In this document: positions 27,283-34,238 of the stretch, piece by piece | Layout: each line of letters opens with the position of its first letter | Numbering within the stretch: position 1 is the stretch's first letter | Origin: Microcaldota archaeon | Lineage (GTDB): Archaea > Micrarchaeota > Micrarchaeia > Micrarchaeales > CABMGC01 | Reading direction: 5' to 3' | Assembly: GCA_021845465.1 (NCBI GenBank) | Contig: JAKBRL010000002.1 | Span: forward strand, 19,633-83,632 | DNA: 64,000 nt | Notes under the pieces: model-generated | Seen by the model: only the letters and a program-made list of their open reading frames with translations | What the model was told of the DNA's origin: nothing | The model's database searches: none | Made by a program: the position numbers and the translations under genes

Positions 27283-28191
27283 ATGATACGTAGGATCTAC
27301 ATGGCTAAATCAGATACAAAGAAGAATACAGTGCAGGCCAAACCAAAAAAAAGGCACAGGAAACTTGCCGCATTGGTAATCATACTTATTATAATAGGAA
27401 TAGCAGGTGTGTTGTATGAAATGTATGGCAGCATACCCGTCAGTCTGATTTCTGTGGCGAGCTCCGGGAAGCCAATTACAGCTTCGGCTTTAGAGGGTGT
27501 GCTTCTTCAGAAGGTTGCATCTTCCCAGACATTTAGCGCAAATTATACAGGAACAATTATAATCAATAATCAAGATCCTGGATTTTTGTTTTCTTTCGGA
27601 AAATATGCCAACAACACCTTCTTTTACGAAGCTGATTTTGAAAGGATTTTCGGAAGCGGGTTCAACAATCTTGTTGCTCCTGCAGGGTTCGGAACGATAG
27701 TGTATAATGGTACCCTGCCTTCGCTCATTCCTACCGATGTATGCATCAATGTTTCGGACGACCCTGCAGTGCTTGCTTCAGTGAACAATGGAGGAGTACC
27801 TACAACACTCAGTATTCCGGGATTCCCAACTAGAAATTACCTATGCGGTCTTCCTGGCAGCCAGTTTGGAAATAATGTTGCAAATCTTTTTTTGAATGAG
27901 ACAAGCATAAGCGGCCTTCAGGTTTCATCATACAGTTTAAGATCGTTTGACAGCAATCCATGCTACTTTGTATCTGGAACAGCAATGGCAGATGTAAACA
28001 GCACAATTCTAGGATACGCTGGATCTAGAGAAGAACCGGCTTCCCTGAATTTCAGCTCATGCATAAGCGCGAAGTATGATGTGCCTTTCAATTTTACGGT
28101 TGATGCTATTGGAACTTATGGTGGAAAGACGCAACTTGGAATAAATATAAGCAATATAAACCAATATCCGGGGCTTGGAAATTTTGCATGA
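27283..28191 (+). CDS. Secreted/membrane-anchored protein of unknown function
   Basis: 302 residues. A very basic N terminus is followed by one helix (~28-46), then an Asn/Ser/Gly-rich outer domain with many N-glycosylation-type sequons and about five Cys. I recognise no family. The start ATG 27283 fits a TATA-like element about 25 nt upstream; ATG 27301 is possible. The gene ends just before the tRNA-fragment cassette array. Confidence 0.6.
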   Translation: MIRRIYMAKSDTKKNTVQAKPKKRHRKLAALVIILIIIGIAGVLYEMYGSIPVSLISVASSGKPITASALEGVLLQKVASSQTFSANYTGTIIINNQDPGFLFSFGKYANNTFFYEADFERIFGSGFNNLVAPAGFGTIVYNGTLPSLIPTDVCINVSDDPAVLASVNNGGVPTTLSIPGFPTRNYLCGLPGSQFGNNVANLFLNETSISGLQVSSYSLRSFDSNPCYFVSGTAMADVNSTILGYAGSREEPASLNFSSCISAKYDVPFNFTVDAIGTYGGKTQLGINISNINQYPGLGNFA

Positions 28192-28205
28192 ATTGCCGAG
28201 AAAGG

Positions 28206-28234
28206 GATACAAACAAAAAGTAAATTTGGACTAG
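28206..28234. repeat. 29-nt direct repeat, left copy, flanking the ATPase gene
   Basis: The 29-nt unit starting GATACAAACAAAAAGTAAAT matches 29980-30008 with two mismatches. Its last 11 nt coincide with the start of the tRNA-Ala-like fragment. The pair brackets the AAA ATPase gene. Confidence 0.75.
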
Positions 28235-28283
28235 GTGTAAATCACACCTTAGGTCTTCCCGTTGCGAACAGGGCGCTCTGGAC
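28224..28283 (-). repeat. Decayed tRNA-Ala(CGC) 3' fragment, copy A
   Basis: A gapless 60-nt alignment to the minus-strand tRNA-Ala at 32425-32484 has about 40 identities, including the whole anticodon-loop block CGTTGCGAAC and the acceptor end. The 5' part of the tRNA (acceptor 5' strand and most of the D arm) is absent. Not a functional tRNA. Confidence 0.7.
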
Positions 28284-28312
28284 TTTTGTCGTTTTTCTCC
28301 AGGGATTCGAGC

Positions 28313-28398
28313 CACCGTAGATTTTATTTTCTAAAATGCGAACATATGTGTCTCGCACACAGATTATAGCGCATTTGAAAATATAAACAGATACGGTG
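28313..28398. repeat. Structured repeat, copy A: three nested inverted repeats
   Basis: CACCGTA (28313) pairs with TACGGTG (28392); inside it AAATGCG (28334) pairs perfectly with CGCATTT (28370); innermost ATATGTGT/ACACAGAT closes a 5-nt loop with one mismatch. The same architecture occurs at 31402-31488, and partly at 30395. Confidence 0.7.
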
Positions 28399-28441
28399 CA
28401 ATTCTAGCCGTAATCGCACCCACTGTTTTAGATTAACTTTT

Positions 28442-28471
28442 CCAAAAAGGTTATGCACCCAGACTTTTTGG
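28442..28471. terminator. Hairpin downstream of the ATPase gene
   Basis: CCAAAAAG and CTTTTTGG form a perfect 8-bp stem around 14 nt, about 40 nt past the ATPase stop on the minus strand. It may act in 3'-end formation or mark a recombination boundary; the function is not established. Confidence 0.35.
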
Positions 28472-28510
28472 TAAAGCTTTTCGTAAAAAGATTTCACATG
28501 TCACCCATTC

Positions 28511-29809
28511 CTATGTCAGGGCCCATTCCCAGAACGGCAGATACACTATCTTTATTCCATCTACATCCTCACTGCCATTGTAATCATAAGTAATTATGAT
28601 TCCTTCCTTAAGCTTAAGCGCTTTTGCAGCTTCAACTAATGCTGAAGTTTCCCTGTCTTTTACATCAATGCTAGAAAGTTCATAACATACTTGTATTAGT
28701 TTAGTAGGTTTCCAGCCCACAATGAAATCGATCTCCTTACCAGATCTCAGTTTTAGATAGTGAATATTGTCTGATACTTTTTTCCTTCTGAGCAACTCGA
28801 TAAACACTGCATTTTCAAGTGCCCTTCCCTTGTCTATATCTGTAAACAATTTTGATAATCCAATGTCAACAATGTAACTCTTTACTTGCCTAGCAAAACG
28901 CTTTCTTGGGCTTTTTAAATATTGTTCCAAGATTTCAGCAAAGAATACGGATTTGGAGTATTCTAAAAAGTTAAGAATTGTGACTCTGCTAATCTCAAAG
29001 CCCATACTGTTGAAATAATTCTGGGCCTTTGTTGAGCTGAAATAAGTTGAATAGTTACTAGCAATTATCTTAAGGAAAATGTTTAATGCCCCCGTTTCCC
29101 TCAAATTATATCTCTTTATTATGTCCCTAAAGAATATGGCATCAAAGTATGATGATAAAAGATCCATTTTTCTTGTAGTATCATTTGAAAGTATAACTTC
29201 TGGAAAAGATCCGTATTCAAGAAATTCGTCTAGTGCTTTTAGTACGGTACCTTTCTTTGAAGAAAATTTTATGCCACTAATCTCCGCGGTTATCCCTTTC
29301 GATTTTAGCATCTCACTAAAAGAGAACGGATAAACAGTATAGGAAAGATTTCTGCCTGCAAGCGCCGTTGCTATTTCGCTGCTAAGTAGCTCTGATGATG
29401 ACCCAGTTATTATAATTCTATACTTCTTAGTGTCATATACCTTCCTTATCCATTTATCCCAATTCTCTACGTTTTGAATCTCGTCTAAGAACAGATATAC
29501 AATTCCCCCCATGGGATTGAATATTTGCGAATGTGCGATTAGAAGATTATCCATGTCTGTTGCTTTAGTAGCTATTAGGCGCTCATTCTCAAAATTAACA
29601 TAAATAATATTGTCTTTTGTTACCCTTCTTTTCATTAGCGCTTTAATGTGCTGAAACATTAAGCTTGTTTTGCCCGAACGTCTTACACCTGCAATGACAA
29701 TTACTTTATCTGCATTTAAATCTAACGTAATTTTCCTTTCTATGACTTCTGGGAGTTCCATCTCTTTCCAGAGAGTAAGCACATACTTAAAGTCATCAAT
29801 TCTAGCCAT
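28511..29809 (-). CDS. AAA-type ATPase with DUF4143 C-terminal domain
   Basis: 432 residues. Walker A 'GVRRSGKTSL' (~40), Walker B 'YLFLDEIQNVENW' (~100), sensor 'IITGSSSELLS' (~135), and a C-terminal nuclease-like DUF4143 part including 'SGKEIDFIVGWKP'. This is the widespread archaeal 'AAA_14/DUF4143' family, spread by mobile elements, with unknown function. It is the only gene of its cassette, flanked by 29-nt direct repeats. TATA box at ~29830-29840 implies a leaderless mRNA. Confidence 0.9.
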   Translation of the reverse strand: MARIDDFKYVLTLWKEMELPEVIERKITLDLNADKVIVIAGVRRSGKTSLMFQHIKALMKRRVTKDNIIYVNFENERLIATKATDMDNLLIAHSQIFNPMGGIVYLFLDEIQNVENWDKWIRKVYDTKKYRIIITGSSSELLSSEIATALAGRNLSYTVYPFSFSEMLKSKGITAEISGIKFSSKKGTVLKALDEFLEYGSFPEVILSNDTTRKMDLLSSYFDAIFFRDIIKRYNLRETGALNIFLKIIASNYSTYFSSTKAQNYFNSMGFEISRVTILNFLEYSKSVFFAEILEQYLKSPRKRFARQVKSYIVDIGLSKLFTDIDKGRALENAVFIELLRRKKVSDNIHYLKLRSGKEIDFIVGWKPTKLIQVCYELSSIDVKDRETSALVEAAKALKLKEGIIITYDYNGSEDVDGIKIVYLPFWEWALT

Positions 29810-29813
29810 ATTG

Positions 29814-29829
29814 GTATAGTATGCTATAC
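29814..29829. promoter_or_regulatory. Inverted repeat between TATA box and ATPase start
   Basis: GTATAG-TATG-CTATAC is a perfect 6-bp inverted repeat just upstream of the ATG at 29809 and overlapping the expected transcription start; a candidate operator. Confidence 0.45.
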
Positions 29830-29979
29830 ATATTTATATGCTTTACGTTTAGTATACTGTACGTAAATAAAGAGATCCGGTTCGTTAACTCTGCATCCCT
29901 ACATCTTTTGTGCAATTCCATCTGATATGCATGCTGAAACTTGGAAAGGTTAAGTTTTACAGGATTTGCTAGGCAATTG

Positions 29980-30008
29980 GATGCAAACAAAAAGTAAATT
30001 TGAACTAG
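29980..30008. repeat. 29-nt direct repeat, right copy, with truncated tRNA end
   Basis: Matches 28206-28234 with two mismatches and ends in AAATTTGAACTAG, the first bases of the tRNA-Ala 3'-end fragment, after which similarity to the tRNA stops. It marks the boundary between the ATPase cassette and the DUF167 gene. Confidence 0.7.
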
Positions 30009-30063
30009 CCCTTAATAAAAGGTAGTATATCCTCGGCCTTGAATAAAAATGGGCTTGGAGGAC

Positions 30064-30288
30064 TTACTGACTTGCAATTTCTATTATCTTATCTTTACTC
30101 GCTGCACCTTTTATTATTCTTATACCTGCCCTTTTCACATTGAAATACGACGAAAGAGCACTTATTACAGCTATATTAGCACGACCTTCAATCGCCTTTT
30201 CTTTAACCTTAAGTTTATAACTTGTAGGGTTTATCTTTTGCAATACCTCGAATTTGGAATTTGGAATCACTTTTACTTTTATTAACAT
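30064..30288 (-). CDS. DUF167 (YggU-family) protein
   Basis: 74 residues: 'KVKVIPNSKFEVLQ', 'YKLKVKEKAIEGRANIAVI' and 'IKGAASKDKIIEI' follow the DUF167 pattern exactly, including the conserved 'EGRAN' and the 'G..S..K' end. Small soluble alpha/beta protein; role unknown. It occupies a ~300-nt interval between two tRNA-Ala fragments, starting 15 nt from the right one. Confidence 0.85.
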   Translation of the reverse strand: MLIKVKVIPNSKFEVLQKINPTSYKLKVKEKAIEGRANIAVISALSSYFNVKRAGIRIIKGAASKDKIIEIASQ

Positions 30289-30302
30289 AGTAACACTTAG
30301 AG

Positions 30303-30350
30303 ATTTGGACTCGGCAGGGATCTCGCCAGCGACCTCGCCGTTGCGAACGA
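30303..30350 (-). repeat. Decayed tRNA-Ala(CGC) 3' fragment, copy B
   Basis: 48 nt align without gaps to 32425-32472 of the intact tRNA, retaining the acceptor 3' strand, anticodon loop and 3' anticodon stem. The missing 5' half is replaced by GAGTCC (30355-30360), which pairs with GGACTC (30307-30312), so a D-armless tRNA-like fold is possible. Confidence 0.75.
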
Positions 30351-30692
30351 GTGTGAGTCCCTAGCTTTTTCGTCTAGCTTTTGTTTCATTTTAGCACCGT
30401 AGATTTTATTTTCGTTAAATACGGACATCTGTGTCTTCGCACACAGATTATGGCGGGTTTAAAAAATAATATCGTCGAGATCGCATTCAGACCCGCTTGC
30501 GGATTCGTCACCAGATTTTTCCTCAGCTTCTTGATAAAACTTCTTCCCAAGAAGTTTTGTGGACTCGACAAGACATCAACAATTGAGTATGATGTATAAA
30601 AACCATTATCTAAATGGTGTTTGATGGTATTTGATTGTATTTACTTACATTCACTAGCATTCTATGGTCTTGACTCCAACTTTCCTAGCAAG
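30305..30692. repeat. ~390-nt dispersed repeat, copy B
   Basis: Near-identical to 31312-31715 apart from a ~20-nt deletion. Contents left to right: tRNA-Ala fragment, CACCGT... with the ATCTGTGT/ACACAGAT hairpin (30427-30448), a 10-bp perfect hairpin AAAACTTCTT-CCC-AAGAAGTTTT (30536-30558), an internal GTGGACTCGACA and the last 13 codons of vapC. The segment 30289-30653 therefore holds this repeat and no gene. Confidence 0.85.
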
Positions 30693-31040
30693 TTCTGCCT
30701 GATTGCCATCGCAGGTTACTAGCTCGTAAGAGTTCTTTAGCGCCGCAGCTACGAACATAGCATCGTATATAGATGAATTGTATTTCTTAGCAATTTCAAA
30801 GGCCTTAATGATATGCTTTTTTTCTTCTATAAATCTGAAAGTACTTGGGTACCTCTCAAGGATCTCCACCACTTTCTTATAATCAAGCTCATTCTTACGG
30901 ACTTTCTTCAGAAGTGCGCTGCCTAACTCTATCATGGAAAGTTCTATGCTTATGGGCTCATAGAGATACACCTCCACATCTTCCCATCCTGGCTCTTCTG
31001 AAAAGTACTTGACAATAACGGAACTATCAATGAGTCTCAT
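30654..31040 (-). CDS. vapC: VapC-type PIN-domain toxin
   Basis: 128 residues with the PIN acidic residues: Asp5 in 'LIDSSVIVKYF', Glu37 in 'IELSMIELGSA', Asp in 'SIYDAMFVAAA' and 'VTCDGN'. Such toxins are Mg-dependent ribonucleases that cut tRNA or rRNA. It overlaps the antitoxin gene upstream by 14 nt. The last codons lie inside the dispersed repeat, and a relic of this same 3' end exists at 31685-31715. Confidence 0.9.
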   Translation of the reverse strand: MRLIDSSVIVKYFSEEPGWEDVEVYLYEPISIELSMIELGSALLKKVRKNELDYKKVVEILERYPSTFRFIEEKKHIIKAFEIAKKYNSSIYDAMFVAAALKNSYELVTCDGNQAELARKVGVKTIEC

Positions 31041-31245
31041 TTCTATCTTCTCTTATCGATTTTACCGCAAATCCTGCTTTTGATGGCTTTGAGGTTTTAA
31101 CAATTTCTTTCAATTCGAGTAAAACTTTTTTGGCATTTGCCTTCCATGCCATATCCTCTATATAATCTTTTGGGTTTATGCCAGCTTTTTTAAGCTGCTC
31201 CATAGTACCACGCTTTACTCTAATACTTATTACTTCGGTGTCCAT
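31027..31245 (-). CDS. vapB: VapB-type antitoxin
   Basis: Starting at ATG 31245 it has 72 residues: an N-terminal 'EVISIRVKRGTMEQLKKAG' beta-helix DNA-binding segment and a C-terminal basic tail that would wrap the toxin. An upstream extension to 31395 reads into repeat DNA and is not credible. A TATA box about 25 nt upstream indicates a leaderless mRNA. The 14-nt overlap with vapC is the usual toxin-antitoxin order. Confidence 0.82.
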   Translation of the reverse strand: MDTEVISIRVKRGTMEQLKKAGINPKDYIEDMAWKANAKKVLLELKEIVKTSKPSKAGFAVKSIREDRNETH

Positions 31246-31258
31246 AATTATATTATGG
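31242..31258. promoter_or_regulatory. Inverted repeat over the vapB start, candidate operator
   Basis: CCATAAT-TAT-ATTATGG is a perfect 7-bp inverted repeat overlapping the vapB ATG (31243-31245) and predicted transcription start; VapB-VapC complexes commonly repress through such sites. Confidence 0.5.
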
Positions 31259-31311
31259 CATACAGATATATAAACATTTTTGTTTACATAATTGATTACA
31301 TAAATAATAAG

Positions 31312-31715
31312 TGGACTCGGCAGGGATCTCACCAGCAACCTCGCCATTGCAAACGGGTGTGAGTCCCTAGCTTTTTCGTCTATATTTCTAGCCATTTAGT
31401 TCACCGTAGATTTTATTTTTTCAAATGCGAACATCTGTGTCTTCGCACACAGATTATGGCGGATTTAAAAATATAAACAGATACGGTGCAGATATCGTCG
31501 AGATCGCATTCAGATCCGCTTGTGGATTCGTCGCCAGATTTTTCCTCAGCTTCTTGATAAAACTTCTTCCCAAGAAGTTTTGTGGACTCGACAAGACATC
31601 AACAATTGAGTATGATGTATAAAAACAATTATCTAAATGGTGTTTAATGGTATTTGATTGTACTTGCTTACATTCACTAGCATTCTATTGTCTTGACTCC
31701 AACTTTCCTAGCAAG
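31312..31715. repeat. ~400-nt dispersed repeat, copy C
   Basis: Contains the tRNA-Ala fragment (31313-31359) with GGACTC/GAGTCC pairing (31313-31318 and 31361-31366), the full nested structure CACCGTA...TACGGTG (31402-31488) with ATCTGTGT/ACACAGAT inside, the AAAACTTCTT hairpin (31559-31581) and a relic of the vapC 3' end. The interval 31246-31684 has no gene. Confidence 0.85.
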
Positions 31716-32107
31716 CCTATTAGCTCCTTTGTGGAAATAATACGTATTCTTTTTTGTGTGCTAAAATCCAGATCATGGCTCCATATAAGTGTATTTTCAT
31801 AGAGTGCACAAGAGATGTAAAGCCAGTCCTTAGAATCATCTACGAGGCTTGCCGCAGCAAGGAGGAAAGGTCTAAGATTCTTGTCTGGAACGAGGATAAG
31901 CTGGCCAAGAATCTTGTCAACTAATCTGTAAAATTCTTCATTGTTCAGTCCTGATTTTTTTCTTACTTCGGCAAGATGGCGTGCAAATTCATCAACAATG
32001 AATTCTGGCGCAAAAAGGGACAGCGCCGGGTTAAAGAACAGTTTTCTTGTTGTTGAATCTTTTATGAGGCATGCAAACAGCATGTTTGCATCAACGGTTA
32101 TTTTCAT
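31685..32107 (-). CDS. PIN-domain toxin, second cassette
   Basis: 140 residues of the longer PIN group: Asp6 in 'TVDANMLFACL', Glu in 'FIVDEFARHL', 'DDSKDWLYISCALY' and 'WSHDLDF' supply the acidic site. Probably an RNase toxin. It overlaps the RHH antitoxin gene by 17 nt. Its final ~10 codons are read out of frame through DNA that is the tail of a vapC gene in repeat copy B, so the C terminus was created by the cassette junction. Confidence 0.82.
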   Translation of the reverse strand: MKITVDANMLFACLIKDSTTRKLFFNPALSLFAPEFIVDEFARHLAEVRKKSGLNNEEFYRLVDKILGQLILVPDKNLRPFLLAAASLVDDSKDWLYISCALYENTLIWSHDLDFSTQKRIRIISTKELIGLLGKLESRQ

Positions 32108-32342
32108 TTAGGAGCGCCTCTGCATGTTTTGCAGCATTCTTTGCAATTTTTGCACTTATAGGCTTCCAAGTTTTCCAATTAAGTCTGCTCTTCTTAGCTA
32201 TGCTTTCGGCTTCCTCAAAATCTGCAATTTTCTGTTCTATTACATTTCTTACTGCACTTGACCATTTGACATAGGAGTACTTCTCCATCTCCTTTTTCAA
32301 CTCATCGCTTATCGAAAGGGTAATATTTGGCACATGAATCAC
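32091..32342 (-). CDS. Ribbon-helix-helix antitoxin
   Basis: 83 residues. 'NITLSISDELKKEMEKY' is an RHH strand-helix, followed by 'WSSAVRNVIEQKI' (second helix) and a Lys/Ala-rich C terminus for toxin binding. Translationally coupled to the PIN gene through a 17-nt overlap. It starts 86 nt from the intact tRNA-Ala gene. Confidence 0.82.
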   Translation of the reverse strand: MIHVPNITLSISDELKKEMEKYSYVKWSSAVRNVIEQKIADFEEAESIAKKSRLNWKTWKPISAKIAKNAAKHAEALLNENNR

Positions 32343-32427
32343 ATAATTATTATGTGAATGAACATATTTAATACTTACTATTCAAGCATGAAGGCGATTC
32401 ACATACAACTCTGTCGTAAACGTGATT

Positions 32428-32499
32428 TGGACTCGGCGGGATTCGCACCCGCGGCCTTTTCGTTGCGAACGAAACGCGCTGCTACTGCGCCACGAGCCC
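32428..32499 (-). tRNA. tRNA-Ala(CGC)
   Basis: Full cloverleaf: acceptor GGGCUCG/CGAGUCC including the G3-U70 wobble that identifies tRNA-Ala, discriminator A, D stem GCGC/GCGC, anticodon stem UUUCG/CGAAA with loop UUCGCAA (anticodon CGC), T stem GCGGG/CCCGC. No intron and no encoded CCA. Its 3' end faces the cassette array, which contains three clear partial copies of it and one trace. Confidence 0.96.
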
Positions 32500-32791
32500 T
32501 TTTTTATTTTTTATAAATCAAATATTAAAATAATTATAAAACTATAAATTCATAAGTGCAACTATGCAATGCAACTATACAATTCATAGAATAATAATGC
32601 GTAGGTTGTCTTCTGGCTTTGCAAGTTACATGCCACAAACACACCGTTAAGGGCCATATATTAGAAAGACTTAAATAGGTAGAAGATTACTGTTATATAG
32701 AAAAGCAGATGCAGTAGTCCAATTAAGCTACTAATTATTTTGATAGCGGTTTCTTTGTATACTACTAATTTTGCTTTCAGATGTGAATAAA

Positions 32792-34189
32792 ATGAAAGCA
32801 TTTTCGGAAATGGGGCTAGAACCCCGACTAGTGGAAACGTTAAAGAGGCACAATTTTGTCAACCCTACAGAGGTACAGGAGAATACAATACCTGTTGCCC
32901 TGGAAGGCAAAGACGTGATTGTAAGAGCGAAGACAGGAACAGGTAAGACTCTCGCATTCCTGATACCTATAAAACAGAGAAGCAAGCCTGGGCCATACCC
33001 AGAGGCAATTGTTCTTGCACCTACAAGAGAACTTGCGCTGCAGATAGCGGACGTTGCAAAAAAACTCAATTCAAGTCCAAATCATGGAATTGCTGTAGTC
33101 TATGGAGGAGCCTCCATAAACGTGCAGATACAGGATCTCAGGAGAAATCCAGACATAATAATAGGCACGCCTGGAAGAGTAATAGACCTTATAGAGAGAG
33201 GAGCGCTTAATCTGGAGAGGATAAAGTTTCTTGTGCTTGACGAAGCTGACACCATGCTTGATATGGGATTCATACTGGATGTTGAATTTATACTGTCAAA
33301 AACACCTAGGGAGAAGCAGACTATGATCTTTTCGGCAACTATGCCAGAAAAGATAAGGACAATAGCTAAAAGGCATATGAACGACCCTGCATTCATAAGG
33401 ATAGGTGAAGAGGACGATATAGTCGTTTCCAAGATAAAGCACCTTTACGCAGAGGTAGACAACAGAATGAAGTTTGCAACATTGCTTGCTTACATAGAAG
33501 GATACAAGCCAAAGAAGGCGATTATATTTGCCCAGACTAAGTATGCTGCCAATGCAATATACGAAGCCATGAAAGGCCAGGGACTCGATGTAGTCATGAT
33601 GCATGGAGGTCTTACTCAGGCAAAAAGGGAGCATTCGCTTAGGGAGTTTAAGAACAATGGGAGGTTCCTAATAGCGACTAATGTTGCAGCTAGGGGAATA
33701 GACATAGCAGGAATCTCAGATATAATAAATTTTGATGTGACAGAAGACCCTAGGACATATGTGCACAGAGTGGGCAGGTCAGCAAGGATGAATAATGACG
33801 GAAGGTCATTCACTATAGTCAATGGATCCCAGAGGAATATAATTTCAGACATAGAAGATTCAGTCAATGTCAAGTTTGAGAAGATCTCACCTGACGGAAG
33901 CGCCTACAAGGACATAGTAATCTTCAGGAGAGGAGGCGGAGGAAGCTTCGGAGGAGGAAGAGGGGAATTCAGAGAAAGGCGCGGCAGTCCGAGAAGGCAG
34001 TGGGGCAATAACAACTTCGAGAGGGGAGGAAGGCCCGGGCAGAATTCTGGAGAGAGGTTTAGGCGCAGCGAAGGCTTCCATGGAAGCGGAGAGAGAAGCG
34101 GAAGAAGTTTCAACAGGGAAGGAGGAAACAACAGATTCCACTCCAGAGGAGGCTTCAGGTCCCAGAAACGCTCCAACACAAGGCATTAA
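32792..34189 (+). CDS. DEAD-box RNA helicase with Arg/Gly-rich tail
   Basis: 465 residues from ATG 32792 (an upstream TTG at 32771 is less likely). All motifs present: Q motif 'FVNPTEVQENTIP', I 'AKTGTGKT', Ia 'PTRELALQ', II 'DEAD', III 'SAT', 'ATNVAARGIDIAG' and VI 'HRVGRSARM'. The last ~85 residues are rich in Arg, Gly, Ser and Asn with repeated RGG/GGG elements, a low-complexity RNA-binding tail as in cold-shock and ribosome-assembly helicases. Likely cytoplasmic RNA remodelling. Confidence 0.95.
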   Translation: MKAFSEMGLEPRLVETLKRHNFVNPTEVQENTIPVALEGKDVIVRAKTGTGKTLAFLIPIKQRSKPGPYPEAIVLAPTRELALQIADVAKKLNSSPNHGIAVVYGGASINVQIQDLRRNPDIIIGTPGRVIDLIERGALNLERIKFLVLDEADTMLDMGFILDVEFILSKTPREKQTMIFSATMPEKIRTIAKRHMNDPAFIRIGEEDDIVVSKIKHLYAEVDNRMKFATLLAYIEGYKPKKAIIFAQTKYAANAIYEAMKGQGLDVVMMHGGLTQAKREHSLREFKNNGRFLIATNVAARGIDIAGISDIINFDVTEDPRTYVHRVGRSARMNNDGRSFTIVNGSQRNIISDIEDSVNVKFEKISPDGSAYKDIVIFRRGGGGSFGGGRGEFRERRGSPRRQWGNNNFERGGRPGQNSGERFRRSEGFHGSGERSGRSFNREGGNNRFHSRGGFRSQKRSNTRH

Positions 34190-34238
34190 CCAGAATATCT
34201 GATTGGCTTTTTAGCTGTTTCCGTTTAATATATTTTTG

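Noticed and set aside
28301..28320. Second tRNA near AGGGATTCGAGCCACC
   Set aside because: It resembles a T arm, but the flanks form no acceptor, anticodon or D stems; at most a tiny relic.
31246..31395. Longer N terminus for VapB
   Set aside because: The extension reads the tRNA fragment and promoter region; TATA spacing supports ATG 31245.
30381..31622. Two similar small plus-strand frames ending KKFCGLDKTSTIEYDV as a repeated peptide
   Set aside because: They are translations of the duplicated ~390-nt non-coding repeat; two of the three differences are amino-acid changing, and part of the 'protein' is the AAAACTTCTT hairpin.
28206..31715. CRISPR array
   Set aside because: The repeats are few, long, unevenly spaced and contain tRNA and gene fragments; no regular short repeats or cas genes occur in the window.
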